Positions 54,221-61,834 of a stretch of 64,000 nt of DNA are shown here, piece by piece. The first letter of the stretch is position 1, and the number at the start of each line of letters is the position of its first letter. The notes beneath the pieces are model-generated. The model was not told where the DNA came from and ran no database searches. It saw only the letters and a list, made by a program, of their open reading frames with translations. A program made the position numbers and the translations under genes. Source of the DNA: Pseudomonas sp. UYIF39 (GTDB lineage Bacteria > Pseudomonadota > Gammaproteobacteria > Pseudomonadales > Pseudomonadaceae); NCBI RefSeq assembly GCF_029963765.1, contig NZ_JALBYU010000002.1:62001-126000 (forward strand), read 5' to 3'.

Positions 54221-55113
54221 GCGGCCTCCCAGTTCCAGCGGCTTTCGGCGACGGCATCGTGGGCGTGGAGGCTTTCCGCGTGGACGACTCGTATGTGGAA
54301 GGCGTTGATGCCGGGGGAGCGTTTCAGGGCCAGGTTTAAACGTCGGGCGGCGTCTTCGCAGAACATCAGGTTCTGACCGTTGGCCAACGCGAAGGCTTGT
54401 TCGTCGGCGCGTTTTACGGCGGTTTGTACGGCGGTGCCGAGGGCTGCTTCGGCGTCGTTGATGATCGCGATCAAGGGCAAGTCATCCAGATAGTCATCCA
54501 CTCGAAGCCGCAATCTCGCAGTGCTCCGCTGGCTGTGAGGCGTTGCGACGATGCCTTTTGTGGAGCCGAGCCAAGTCAACACGTCGGCGTGTTGCAGCGG
54601 CTTGTTGGCGAAGTCATCGACGAATTGCTGTTGAATCAGTTGCCGGGAAAGTGCGGCCGAACACGGACAGGTCGAGGAATAAGGCACGTCGATTTTTAGT
54701 TCCACGTGGAACATCGCGTTTTTCAAACGTGCTTCGATGCTCACTGGATAGGTTTTCCAGCCGGCCAATGGACTGACCAGCGCCGGTCTTTTGAGCAGTA
54801 AATCGGTGTGAATTTTTAAGTACGCGCTGTTGGACAGTCCTTTATGAGTCTTGAGGAAACTTTGCAAAACTCGCCGAAACAAGGCTGGCGTCAGGTTTTC
54901 TTGCTCGAGCATTTCAAGCGCCAAGTACAGCCGCGACATATGAATTCCGCGTGCCTCTCCATCATCGAGGCTAACGCCGGCGTCGGCTTTCGCACTCAGC
55001 CGTTGGCCATCGAACAAAACAGGAAGAGCAATGCCGCACATGCCCACCCAATCGAGTGGCAGGGCTTGGCGTGAGGCCTGCGCGGCGATATCCGGCAGAG
55101 TCAGCGCATTCAT
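54217..55113 (-). CDS. folE2: GTP cyclohydrolase FolE2 (GCYH-IB, zinc-independent type)
   Basis: The 298-residue enzyme catalyses the first step of folate synthesis and can replace the zinc enzyme FolE when zinc is scarce. The family markers are GIHMSRLYLALE near residue 66 and the active-site cysteine region STCPCSAALSRQ. Upstream in-frame starts exist at 55125 and 55143, but 55143 abuts the Zur-like box and ATG 55113 matches the family N-terminus NALTLPDIA. It is first in a tightly overlapping seven-gene leftward operon. A parS-like site lies within it. Confidence 0.92.
   Translation of the reverse strand: MNALTLPDIAAQASRQALPLDWVGMCGIALPVLFDGQRLSAKADAGVSLDDGEARGIHMSRLYLALEMLEQENLTPALFRRVLQSFLKTHKGLSNSAYLKIHTDLLLKRPALVSPLAGWKTYPVSIEARLKNAMFHVELKIDVPYSSTCPCSAALSRQLIQQQFVDDFANKPLQHADVLTWLGSTKGIVATPHSQRSTARLRLRVDDYLDDLPLIAIINDAEAALGTAVQTAVKRADEQAFALANGQNLMFCEDAARRLNLALKRSPGINAFHIRVVHAESLHAHDAVAESRWNWEAA
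54698..54713. other. parS-like site (one mismatch)
   Basis: AGTTCCACGTGGAACA, the same variant as at 43651, lies inside folE2 and encodes FHVE-type residues on the minus strand. It is about 46.5 kb from oriC. Confidence 0.7.
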
Positions 55114-55143
55114 GAGCAGGTCCATCGTGGGAGTAGATTTCAT

Positions 55144-55160
55144 ATGTTATGTTATTACAT
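55144..55160. promoter_or_regulatory. Zur-like operator of the folE2 operon
   Basis: ATGTTATGTTATTACAT is an imperfect AT-rich dyad (outer ATGT/ACAT arms) resembling the Zur box TGTTATANTATAACA. It lies 31 bp upstream of folE2 and 40 bp before the broken amidase gene, so it could control both directions. Confidence 0.6.
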
Positions 55161-55199
55161 TAAAATCAACCATGCCTTTTTCATGAACAGGCTTTCATC

Positions 55200-55865
55200 A
55201 TGTACAGATGTCAGTTGTTGAACTTGATCCTGGCCAGTGCGGCCTTCGCTTTACCGTTCTGCGTCTCGGCCACACAGATTCGCAATGCGCGGCTCTGGCG
55301 TTCGGATGACAAGTTGCGAATCGTCCTCGACCTCAGCGGCCCGATGCAGCTCGCCAGTTTTCTGCTACCTCCTCGCTCGCAAGCACAACACCGACTTGTT
55401 CATCTCGGTGCATGCCGATGCCGCACCGTGCTTCGGTCTACTGCCTGTCCGAGGGTGGAGCAACCTCGGCGACGGCGCGTTTCATGGCGAAACGTGAGAA
55501 CGGCGCAGACCTGCTGGGCGCTACCAGCCGGGGTAATTCTCGACATGTCGATGAACGCGACCATCGCCGCCAGTTTGCAGTTGGGCAGCACGGTGCTCGG
55601 CAGTCTGGCGGGCATCAACACGCTGCATCAGAAGCGTGTGGAACAAGCGGAATTTGCGGTGCTGAAGTCGCCGGACGTGCTGTCGATCCAGGTGGAAGCC
55701 GGCTTCATCTCCAACGCTCGCGACAGTCAACGATTGGTCAACGCGCACCATCAGCAGGCCGCAGCCGATGGCTTGTTCGAAGGGTTACAGCGCTATTTCC
55801 AGAAAAATCCGCCGGTAAACAGTTACATCGCTTGGCAGCAAGAGCAGAAGAAATCCCAGGCCTAA
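55200..55865 (+). pseudogene. broken N-acetylmuramoyl-L-alanine amidase paralogue (amiA2 remnant)
   Basis: The first frame is open for 221 codons but is a patchwork. The signal peptide and start of the AMIN-like domain are in frame 1 (TQIRNARLWRSDDKLRIVLDLSG). LARKHNTDLFISVHADAA then appears in frame 2, ASVYCLSEGGATSATARFMA in frame 3, and the C-terminus from AGVILDMSMNATIAA to WQQEQKKS is back in frame 1. The segment with the first zinc-ligand histidine is deleted. So there is one large deletion plus at least two frame shifts. A gene caller would report a false intact protein here. An amidase paralogue is a usual member of Pseudomonas Zur clusters. Confidence 0.85.
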
Positions 55866-56239
55866 CATCCCGCAATTCGGCTACAGGTGAACTTGCCACT
55901 GCTGCCACCGGAACTGGAAAACCGATTGATCGTGGTCCAGCCGACGCGGCGGTTGTAGCCGACCCAGGTCTCGCCATCGGAAGCGAGCCCAGTGAAGAAC
56001 GTGAGTTGTCCGTAGCGACTGTTGGTCTGCGCCCAATGGCGTTTTCCGGCCGCTTCGAAGCCCCGCAGATAGATCGTACTGCCGACGGTGTTGACGCTGT
56101 AGGCGTTGCCATCGCCATCCACGCAGGCCAGCAGATTGGCGCTTCGGGTGCATTTGGCGAGGCTCGGAATTTGCGCCCAAGCGTCGACAGCGACCAGCAG
56201 TGAAACGCTCATCAGCGTTATTTTCAGCACTATACGCAT
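55862..56239 (-). CDS. small secreted protein of unknown function in the zinc island
   Basis: ATG 56239 gives a 125-residue product with a signal peptide (about 1-23, ending VDAWA) and mature sequence with four cysteines (KCTRS, LACVDG, FTCSRIAGC). The predicted mature part is beta-rich with Gly, Ser and Trp. It is divergent from the COG0523 gene across the Zur box at 56319-56333, so zinc control is likely. Its stop overlaps the amidase remnant by 4 bp. I do not recognise a family. Confidence 0.65.
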   Translation of the reverse strand: MRIVLKITLMSVSLLVAVDAWAQIPSLAKCTRSANLLACVDGDGNAYSVNTVGSTIYLRGFEAAGKRHWAQTNSRYGQLTFFTGLASDGETWVGYNRRVGWTTINRFSSSGGSSGKFTCSRIAGC

Positions 56240-56318
56240 AGGATTTCTCACGGACCGAACGGGCTTGAGCATCGTGCCCTTTGTCATCAGGGGCAAGAGG
56301 AGTGTGGCTTGATTACGT

Positions 56319-56333
56319 TGTTATACTATAACA
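56319..56333. promoter_or_regulatory. Zur-type operator between secreted protein gene and COG0523 gene
   Basis: TGTTATACTATAACA is a perfect 7+1+7 dyad matching the gamma-proteobacterial Zur consensus. It lies 49 bp before the COG0523 start and 79 bp before the divergent secreted-protein start. Confidence 0.85.
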
Positions 56334-56382
56334 TAAGTTTAAGCCCGACACTGCGACCGGGCATCTCTGTGAGGAATACCTG

Positions 56383-57591
56383 ATGCCCCATCGTCTCCCC
56401 GTGACCGTCCTGTCGGGCTTTCTCGGCGCCGGAAAAAGTACGCTGCTTAATTACGTACTACGTAATCGCGACAACCTGCGGGTTGCGGTGATCGTCAACG
56501 ATATGAGTGAGATCAACATCGATGGCAGCGAAGTTCAGCGCGATGTCACCCTGAACCGCGCGGAAGAAAAACTGGTGGAGATGAGCAATGGCTGCATCTG
56601 CTGCACCTTGCGCGAAGACTTGCTGGAAGAGGTGAGCAAACTCGCCAAGGAGGGTCGCTTTGATTATTTATTGATCGAATCCACCGGCATTTCCGAGCCA
56701 CTACCCGTGGCGGAAACCTTCACCTTCCGCGATGAAGAAGGGCAGAGCTTGGCCGACATCGCCCGGCTCGACACCATGGTCACCGTGGTCGACGGGATGA
56801 ATTTCCTGCTCGACTATCAGGCCGCCGAAAGCCTCGCCTCCCGTGGCGAAACCTTGGGTGAAGAGGACGAACGCTCGATCACCGACCTGTTGATCGAGCA
56901 GATCGAATTCGCCGACGTGATTCTCATCAGCAAGATCGACTTGATCAGCAGCAGCGAACGCCAGGAGCTGATCGCGATCCTTGAACGGCTTAACGCCCAG
57001 GCGGAAATCATCCCGATGGTCATGGGCGAAATTCCCTTGGCGAAGATCTTGAATACCGGTCGTTTCGACTTCGAGAAGGCCGCTCAGGCGCCGGGCTGGC
57101 TACAGGAATTGCGTGGCGAACACGTGCCCGAAACCGAGGAATACGGCATCGCCTCGACAGCTTACCGAGCACGCCGACCGTTTCATCCGCAGCGCTTTTT
57201 CAGCTTCATCGACCGCCCGTGGGTGAATGGCAAACTGCTGCGCTCCAAGGGCTTCTTCTGGCTGGCCAGCAAGCACATGGACGCCGGTAGCTGGTCCCAG
57301 GCAGGCGGATTGATGCGCCATGGTTTCGCCGGGCGATGGTGGCGTTTCGTGCCGAAAACCCAGTGGCCGCAGGACGAAGAAAGTACCGCCGGGATCATGG
57401 AAAACTGGACCGCAACCACTGGCGATTGCCGCCAGGAACTGGTGTTCATCGGCCAGAACATCGACTTTGCGCAACTCACCAACGAACTCGACAGTTGCCT
57501 GCTGACCGACGATGAAATGGCGTTAGGCGTTGAGGGCTGGCGATTGCTGCCAGATCCATTTGGCCCGTGGGATGAAGAGGCGGCAGCCTGA
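56383..57591 (+). CDS. COG0523-family zinc-responsive GTPase (ZigA-like metallochaperone)
   Basis: The 402-residue protein has Walker [10 protein letters not shown] at 12-20, the metal-binding CICC at 71-74, a SKID guanine-specificity motif, and the C-terminal CobW domain. Genes of this type are Zur-controlled, and their products are proposed to insert zinc into client proteins under starvation. A near-perfect Zur box lies just upstream. The stop overlaps the DUF1826 start by one base. Confidence 0.92.
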   Translation: MPHRLPVTVLSGFLGAGKSTLLNYVLRNRDNLRVAVIVNDMSEINIDGSEVQRDVTLNRAEEKLVEMSNGCICCTLREDLLEEVSKLAKEGRFDYLLIESTGISEPLPVAETFTFRDEEGQSLADIARLDTMVTVVDGMNFLLDYQAAESLASRGETLGEEDERSITDLLIEQIEFADVILISKIDLISSSERQELIAILERLNAQAEIIPMVMGEIPLAKILNTGRFDFEKAAQAPGWLQELRGEHVPETEEYGIASTAYRARRPFHPQRFFSFIDRPWVNGKLLRSKGFFWLASKHMDAGSWSQAGGLMRHGFAGRWWRFVPKTQWPQDEESTAGIMENWTATTGDCRQELVFIGQNIDFAQLTNELDSCLLTDDEMALGVEGWRLLPDPFGPWDEEAAA

Positions 57592-58241
57592 TGTTGGCAC
57601 CCAGTCTGAAACTGCGGCCGATCATTTATCAGGTTCAAGGTGAGACGCCGCAAGCACTGACCCGAATACTGGACGATGGCGTAAACCTCGCCGTTTGGCG
57701 GCGCAAACAGCCGGCGCACATCGCTGATTTCGGGAGTTTGCTGCTGTCCCTCAACGAGCCGTTGGCCGAGTCGCTGGTCCTGGAACTGCCCAGCGATGAC
57801 ACCGAACCCAATCTTCACGGATTAGCCTCAGGTTTCAGCGATCTCGAAGGCTACGAAGGTTTCATCGCCGACGTCTCCTGGTTGGTCAGTGCGTTCACCT
57901 GTTTGCTGGGCGCCAAGCGAGTCGGTCTGCGCTTGCGGGTCCTGGACAAGGCCATGTGCCCGCGTTTCCATGTCGACCACGTGCCGGTGCGGTTGATCAC
58001 CACGTACGCCGGCGTTGGCAGCCAGTGGCTGAAGGAAGGGGCGATGGATCGCCGGCAATTGGGAAAACCCGAAGCCGAGCCCAAGGTCGACTCGATGATC
58101 CAGCAAATCGCCAGCGGCGACGTGGCGCTACTCAAGGGTGAGAAATGGCACGGCAACGAAGGCTTCGGCCTGATCCACCGCTCACCGCAACCGGAGCCCG
58201 GTGAGCGTCGCTTGATTCTGACTCTCGACTGGCTGGGCTGA
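57591..58241 (+). CDS. DUF1826 domain-containing protein
   Basis: The 216-residue cytoplasmic protein contains CPRFHVDHVPVRLITTY and EKWHGNEGFGLIHRSP, the His-rich core of DUF1826, which hints at a metal-dependent active site. It starts within the stop of the COG0523 gene (TGATG), a pairing repeated in Pseudomonas zinc clusters, so it may be a client or partner of that GTPase. The reaction is unknown. Confidence 0.82.
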   Translation: MLAPSLKLRPIIYQVQGETPQALTRILDDGVNLAVWRRKQPAHIADFGSLLLSLNEPLAESLVLELPSDDTEPNLHGLASGFSDLEGYEGFIADVSWLVSAFTCLLGAKRVGLRLRVLDKAMCPRFHVDHVPVRLITTYAGVGSQWLKEGAMDRRQLGKPEAEPKVDSMIQQIASGDVALLKGEKWHGNEGFGLIHRSPQPEPGERRLILTLDWLG

Positions 58242-58245
58242 TGTT

Positions 58246-58602
58246 TCAGGGTTTAAGCCAGGTTCCTTGGCTTTTGCTTTCGCAGAACGGCTGTAAAAAC
58301 GCTGCATCGGTAGCTGTACCGTAATAGTGAATATCCAGCCGGTAAGGCATATTGGAGACGTTGGCATTGCTGCACACACCGAACGCGCCGGCAGGGCATT
58401 GGTCGACGTATTGCACGTCGACCGTCTGTCCAGGCAGGTTGGGCTGACAGAAACCTTCGGCGAACAGTTTCTCCGGCATGTTGCGGTTCTGCTCGCAGAC
58501 TTTTACGGTGACTCGCTCTGACTTGCTTTGAACCAAGCAAGCCTGGGCCAGCACTTCGCCTGACATGAGCAACAGGACCAACGACAATCCCATCAACCGC
58601 AT
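58246..58602 (-). CDS. small cysteine-rich secreted protein of unknown function
   Basis: The 118-residue protein has a signal peptide (about 1-19, ending GEVLAQA) and a mature part with about six cysteines (ACLV, VCEQ, FCQP, QCPAG, VCSN, FCES), likely disulfide-bonded in the periplasm. It is divergent from a second COG0523 gene with only 26 bp between starts, so promoters must lie partly inside the genes. I do not recognise a function. Confidence 0.7.
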   Translation of the reverse strand: MRLMGLSLVLLLMSGEVLAQACLVQSKSERVTVKVCEQNRNMPEKLFAEGFCQPNLPGQTVDVQYVDQCPAGAFGVCSNANVSNMPYRLDIHYYGTATDAAFLQPFCESKSQGTWLKP

Positions 58603-58628
58603 CCTTACCTCCTCAGAAACTTTCGACC

Positions 58629-59600
58629 ATGTTGCAGAACATTCCCACTCACGTCATTGCTGGCCCTTTGGGTGCCGGCAAGACCAGTCTGATCAAGCAC
58701 CTGCTGGCGCAGCGGCCGGCAAATGAGCGTTGGGCGGTGCTGATCAACGAGTTCGGCCAGATCGGCCTCGACGCTGCGTTGCTGACCCGGGACGCCGATG
58801 GTATCGCACTGGGTGAAGTGGCCGGGGGCTGTTTGTGTTGCGTGAATGGTGCGCCGTTTCAGATCGGCCTCGGGCGTTTGCTGCGCAAGGCGCGGCCGGA
58901 TCGGCTGTTTATCGAACCCTCCGGGTTGGGGCATCCGGCGCAATTGCTCAGGCAGTTGAGTGAGGCGCCGTGGCAAGGCGTGTTGGCTGTTCAACCCTGC
59001 GTGCTGGTGCTGGACGCCCAGGCACTTGCTGCCGGCAAGTCGCTGCCGGTGGCGCAACAGGAAGCGCTGAACAGCGCCGGGTTGTTGCTGATGAATAAAG
59101 CCGAAAATATCGACGACGCTGATCGCCAACGAATCGCCGCACAGTTGCCGGCGCGTCCGTTGTATTGGACGCAGCAAGCCGCGTTGCCATTGAGTGAGTT
59201 ACCAGGGCTTGAGGCTCAGGCTGTAGCGGGTGTGGATAACTTCGTTGCGCCCATAGGATTGGCACAGCTGCCAGCCATCTGGATCGATCCTGCGCTGCCA
59301 ATTTGCTTGAGCCAGGAGCAGGAGGGCGGCTGGAGTGTTGGGTGGCGCTGGCATCCGAGTCAGACTTTCGATGCGACGCTCGTTGGCCGTTGGCTTGAAA
59401 GCCTTGCCTGGCAGCGGGCGAAACTGGTTATCCACAGCGTCGACGGTTGGGTTTCGGCGAATGCCCTGGAAAACTCGGTGCTGGACTGGCAGCCCAGCGA
59501 ATGGCGGCGTGATTCGCGCATCGAGCTGATTTTCAGTGAGCCGCAGGATGTTGATTCATTGCAAAGAGATCTAGCCGGCTGCCGGTCGAGTCCGACTTGA
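58629..59600 (+). CDS. second COG0523-family GTPase (YjiA-like)
   Basis: The 323-residue protein has Walker A GPLGAGKTS at 12-20 and CLCC at 68-71. The guanine-specificity motif is NKAE where NKxD is usual. The C-terminal domain ends near the DxR-type SRIELIF strand. It belongs to a different COG0523 branch from the 402-residue copy. No Zur-like box is visible in the 26-bp gap before it, so its control may differ. Two exact DnaA boxes (59231, 59428) lie inside. Confidence 0.88.
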   Translation: MLQNIPTHVIAGPLGAGKTSLIKHLLAQRPANERWAVLINEFGQIGLDAALLTRDADGIALGEVAGGCLCCVNGAPFQIGLGRLLRKARPDRLFIEPSGLGHPAQLLRQLSEAPWQGVLAVQPCVLVLDAQALAAGKSLPVAQQEALNSAGLLLMNKAENIDDADRQRIAAQLPARPLYWTQQAALPLSELPGLEAQAVAGVDNFVAPIGLAQLPAIWIDPALPICLSQEQEGGWSVGWRWHPSQTFDATLVGRWLESLAWQRAKLVIHSVDGWVSANALENSVLDWQPSEWRRDSRIELIFSEPQDVDSLQRDLAGCRSSPT

Positions 59601-59601
59601 A

Positions 59602-60015
59602 TCAAGGACGCCATTTAGTGTGTTCTTGCCGCCACTGGCTCATCTCGATCACCTCAGCGCGCGGTTTCACTACATCGGTCACCGCAGGCGTGTCGTCGAA
59701 CGGCATCGGGTAGGGCGCCAGCTCAATCTGCGCACTGTGGGCGCCGAACTGGGTGATGGTGCCGTTGTGACGGCTTTCACCGGTCACGGTGAATTCGAAG
59801 TTATACACACGGGCGAGGCGCCGCCGGCCATTGGCGTCTTTAATGAACGCAATCTTCTTCAAGGCCACGTTGCCGTCCAGCAGCTCGATTCCGAGCTTTG
59901 CGCAATGCAGCTTGACCCGCTCCAGCGCGCGCTCGCGCAAGCCATGGTTGTGCCATAACCACGCGCCACCGGTGGCAAGCAGCATCAGGACGAAGATATT
60001 TCCAAGGGTCAGCAT
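59602..60015 (-). CDS. DUF3301-family membrane-anchored protein
   Basis: The 137-residue protein has one N-terminal membrane helix (about 5-22) followed by RERALERVKLHCAKLGIELLDGNVALKKI, the DUF3301 pattern. ATG 60015 is preferred over a GTG two codons upstream. It is convergent with the COG0523 gene, with one base between stops. The function is unknown. Confidence 0.8.
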   Translation of the reverse strand: MLTLGNIFVLMLLATGGAWLWHNHGLRERALERVKLHCAKLGIELLDGNVALKKIAFIKDANGRRRLARVYNFEFTVTGESRHNGTITQFGAHSAQIELAPYPMPFDDTPAVTDVVKPRAEVIEMSQWRQEHTKWRP

Positions 60016-60135
60016 CAACACGTTGCTCCAACAAGATAGTGTCAGCTTAACTGCGTCGCCGGTCTGTCGTACAGGCTGCGTTTAGTCGCATACTGCGCGG
60101 CTTGAATTTCAATCGTTTGACGGAAAACCCACCGC

Positions 60136-61008
60136 ATGAAACGTACGCCCCATCTGCTCGCCATCCAGTCCCACGTGGTGTTCGGCCACGCTGGCAACAG
60201 CGCCGCGGTTTTCCCGATGCAGCGGGTCGGGGTGAATGTCTGGCCGCTCAATACGGTGCAGTTCTCCAACCACACTCAGTATGGCCAGTGGGCCGGTGAA
60301 GTGCTGGCGCCGCATCAGATTCCCGACCTGGTCGAAGGCATCGCTGCAATTGGCGAACTGGGCAACTGCGACGCCGTACTGTCTGGCTATCTCGGCAGTG
60401 CTGCCCAGGGTCGGGCGATCCTGACGGGGGTGGCGCGGATCAAGTCGATGAATCCCAAGGCACTGTATCTGTGTGACCCGGTGATGGGCCATCCGGAGAA
60501 GGGTTGCAGCGTGCCCGCGGAAGTCAGCGATTTTCTGCTGGAGGAGGCGGCTGCCGTGGCGGACTTCATGTGCCCGAACCAGCTGGAGCTGGACAGCTTT
60601 TCGGGGCGCAAGCCGCAATCGTTGTTCGATTGCCTGGCCATGGCGCGAGCGTTGCTGGAGCGTGGTCCGAAGGCTGTGCTGGTCAAGCATCTGGACTATC
60701 CCGGTAAACCGGGGGATGTTTTCGAGATGTTGCTGGTGACGGCCGAAGACAGCTGGCATTTGCGCCGTCCGCTGCTGGCGTTCCCGCGTCAGCCGGTGGG
60801 CGTCGGCGACCTGACCTCCGGACTGTTTCTGGCGCGCGTACTGTTGGGCGATAGCCTGGTGGCGGCTTTCGAATTCGCTGCGTCGGCAGTGCATGAAGTG
60901 CTGTTGGAAACCCAGGCTTGCTCCAGCTATGAGCTGGAACTGGTGCGGGCTCAGGACCGGATTGCCCATCCACGGGTGCGGTTCGAGGCGACGGCGATCA
61001 GTTTGTAA
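60136..61008 (+). CDS. pdxY: pyridoxal kinase PdxY
   Basis: The 290-residue ribokinase-superfamily enzyme phosphorylates pyridoxal in vitamin B6 salvage. The N-terminus [26 protein letters not shown] holds the substrate loop, and the C-terminal [16 protein letters not shown] holds the anion hole and the catalytic Asp of the GDxTSG motif. Length is typical. Confidence 0.95.
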   Translation: MKRTPHLLAIQSHVVFGHAGNSAAVFPMQRVGVNVWPLNTVQFSNHTQYGQWAGEVLAPHQIPDLVEGIAAIGELGNCDAVLSGYLGSAAQGRAILTGVARIKSMNPKALYLCDPVMGHPEKGCSVPAEVSDFLLEEAAAVADFMCPNQLELDSFSGRKPQSLFDCLAMARALLERGPKAVLVKHLDYPGKPGDVFEMLLVTAEDSWHLRRPLLAFPRQPVGVGDLTSGLFLARVLLGDSLVAAFEFAASAVHEVLLETQACSSYELELVRAQDRIAHPRVRFEATAISL

Positions 61009-61020
61009 CAACATGCGCGG

Positions 61021-61051
61021 AAAAAAATCGCAGCCTTTGCGCTGGCTGCGA
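61021..61051 (-). terminator. intrinsic terminator of the leftward thioesterase gene
   Basis: Read leftward, TCGCAGCC and GGCTGCGA form an 8-bp stem with an 8-base loop followed by T7. It also lies just after pdxY, but on that strand no T run follows. Confidence 0.8.
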
Positions 61052-61062
61052 CTTTGTCGATA

Positions 61063-61545
61063 TCAGGCGTCGTCCTTGATGTCCTGATAGCGCTTTTCCA
61101 GCTCCTGACGAATCTGCCGGCGTTGCTGGGCCTGCATGAAGCGGCGCTTGTCTTCGCTGTTCTGCGGTTGCAGTGGCGGGACAGCAGCCGGTTTGCGGTC
61201 GTCATCCACTGCGACCATGGTGAAGAAGCAGCTGTTGGTGTGGCGCACCGAGCGCTCGCGGATGTTTTCGGTCACCACCTTGATGCCCACCTCCATGGAG
61301 GTGTTGCCGGTGTAATTGACCGAGGCCAGAAAGGTCACCAGTTCACCGACATGAATCGGCTCGCGGAAAATCACCTGGTCCACCGACAGGGTCACCACGT
61401 AGCGGCCGGCATAACGGCTGGCGCACGCGTAGGCCACTTCGTCGAGGTATTTGAGCAAGGTACCGCCGTGGACATTGCCAGAGAAGTTGGCCATGTCGGG
61501 GGTCATCAATACCGTCATCGACAGTTGTGCGTTTCCGGGTTCCAT
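61063..61545 (-). CDS. acyl-CoA thioesterase (hotdog fold)
   Basis: The 160-residue protein has the hotdog thioesterase pattern MANFSGNVHGGTLLKYLDEVAYACASRYAG with the catalytic acidic residue, followed by VDQVIFREPIHVGELVTFLASV. The C-terminus is a charged helix. ATG 61545 is chosen; the open frame extends 14 codons further without family similarity. It resembles YciA/BACH-type enzymes that hydrolyse medium- or long-chain acyl-CoA. Confidence 0.92.
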   Translation of the reverse strand: MEPGNAQLSMTVLMTPDMANFSGNVHGGTLLKYLDEVAYACASRYAGRYVVTLSVDQVIFREPIHVGELVTFLASVNYTGNTSMEVGIKVVTENIRERSVRHTNSCFFTMVAVDDDRKPAAVPPLQPQNSEDKRRFMQAQQRRQIRQELEKRYQDIKDDA

Positions 61546-61834
61546 AGCGTTCTCACGGTTCAAGGCAGAATTTCGGGAGGGCGGCACCTCTGCGGGTGCC
61601 TCGTCAGCTTTTTCAAACCAACAGTTATCGGGACGCCGGGCGGGTGGCTGCCGTCACGCCTGGATCGATCTGTTTCCATATATTGCACCGCCTTTCTGCC
61701 GGAAGTCGCGGTGTTACCCTTCAAAAGCCCCTTCTCAAGGGCAATTCTCACGCGGGAAGTGGATTTTTTACCTTGCTCGAACAGACCTTTCCCACGTCTG
61801 TCGTTTGAGCAATGTCACCCAAGGAGCCCACACC

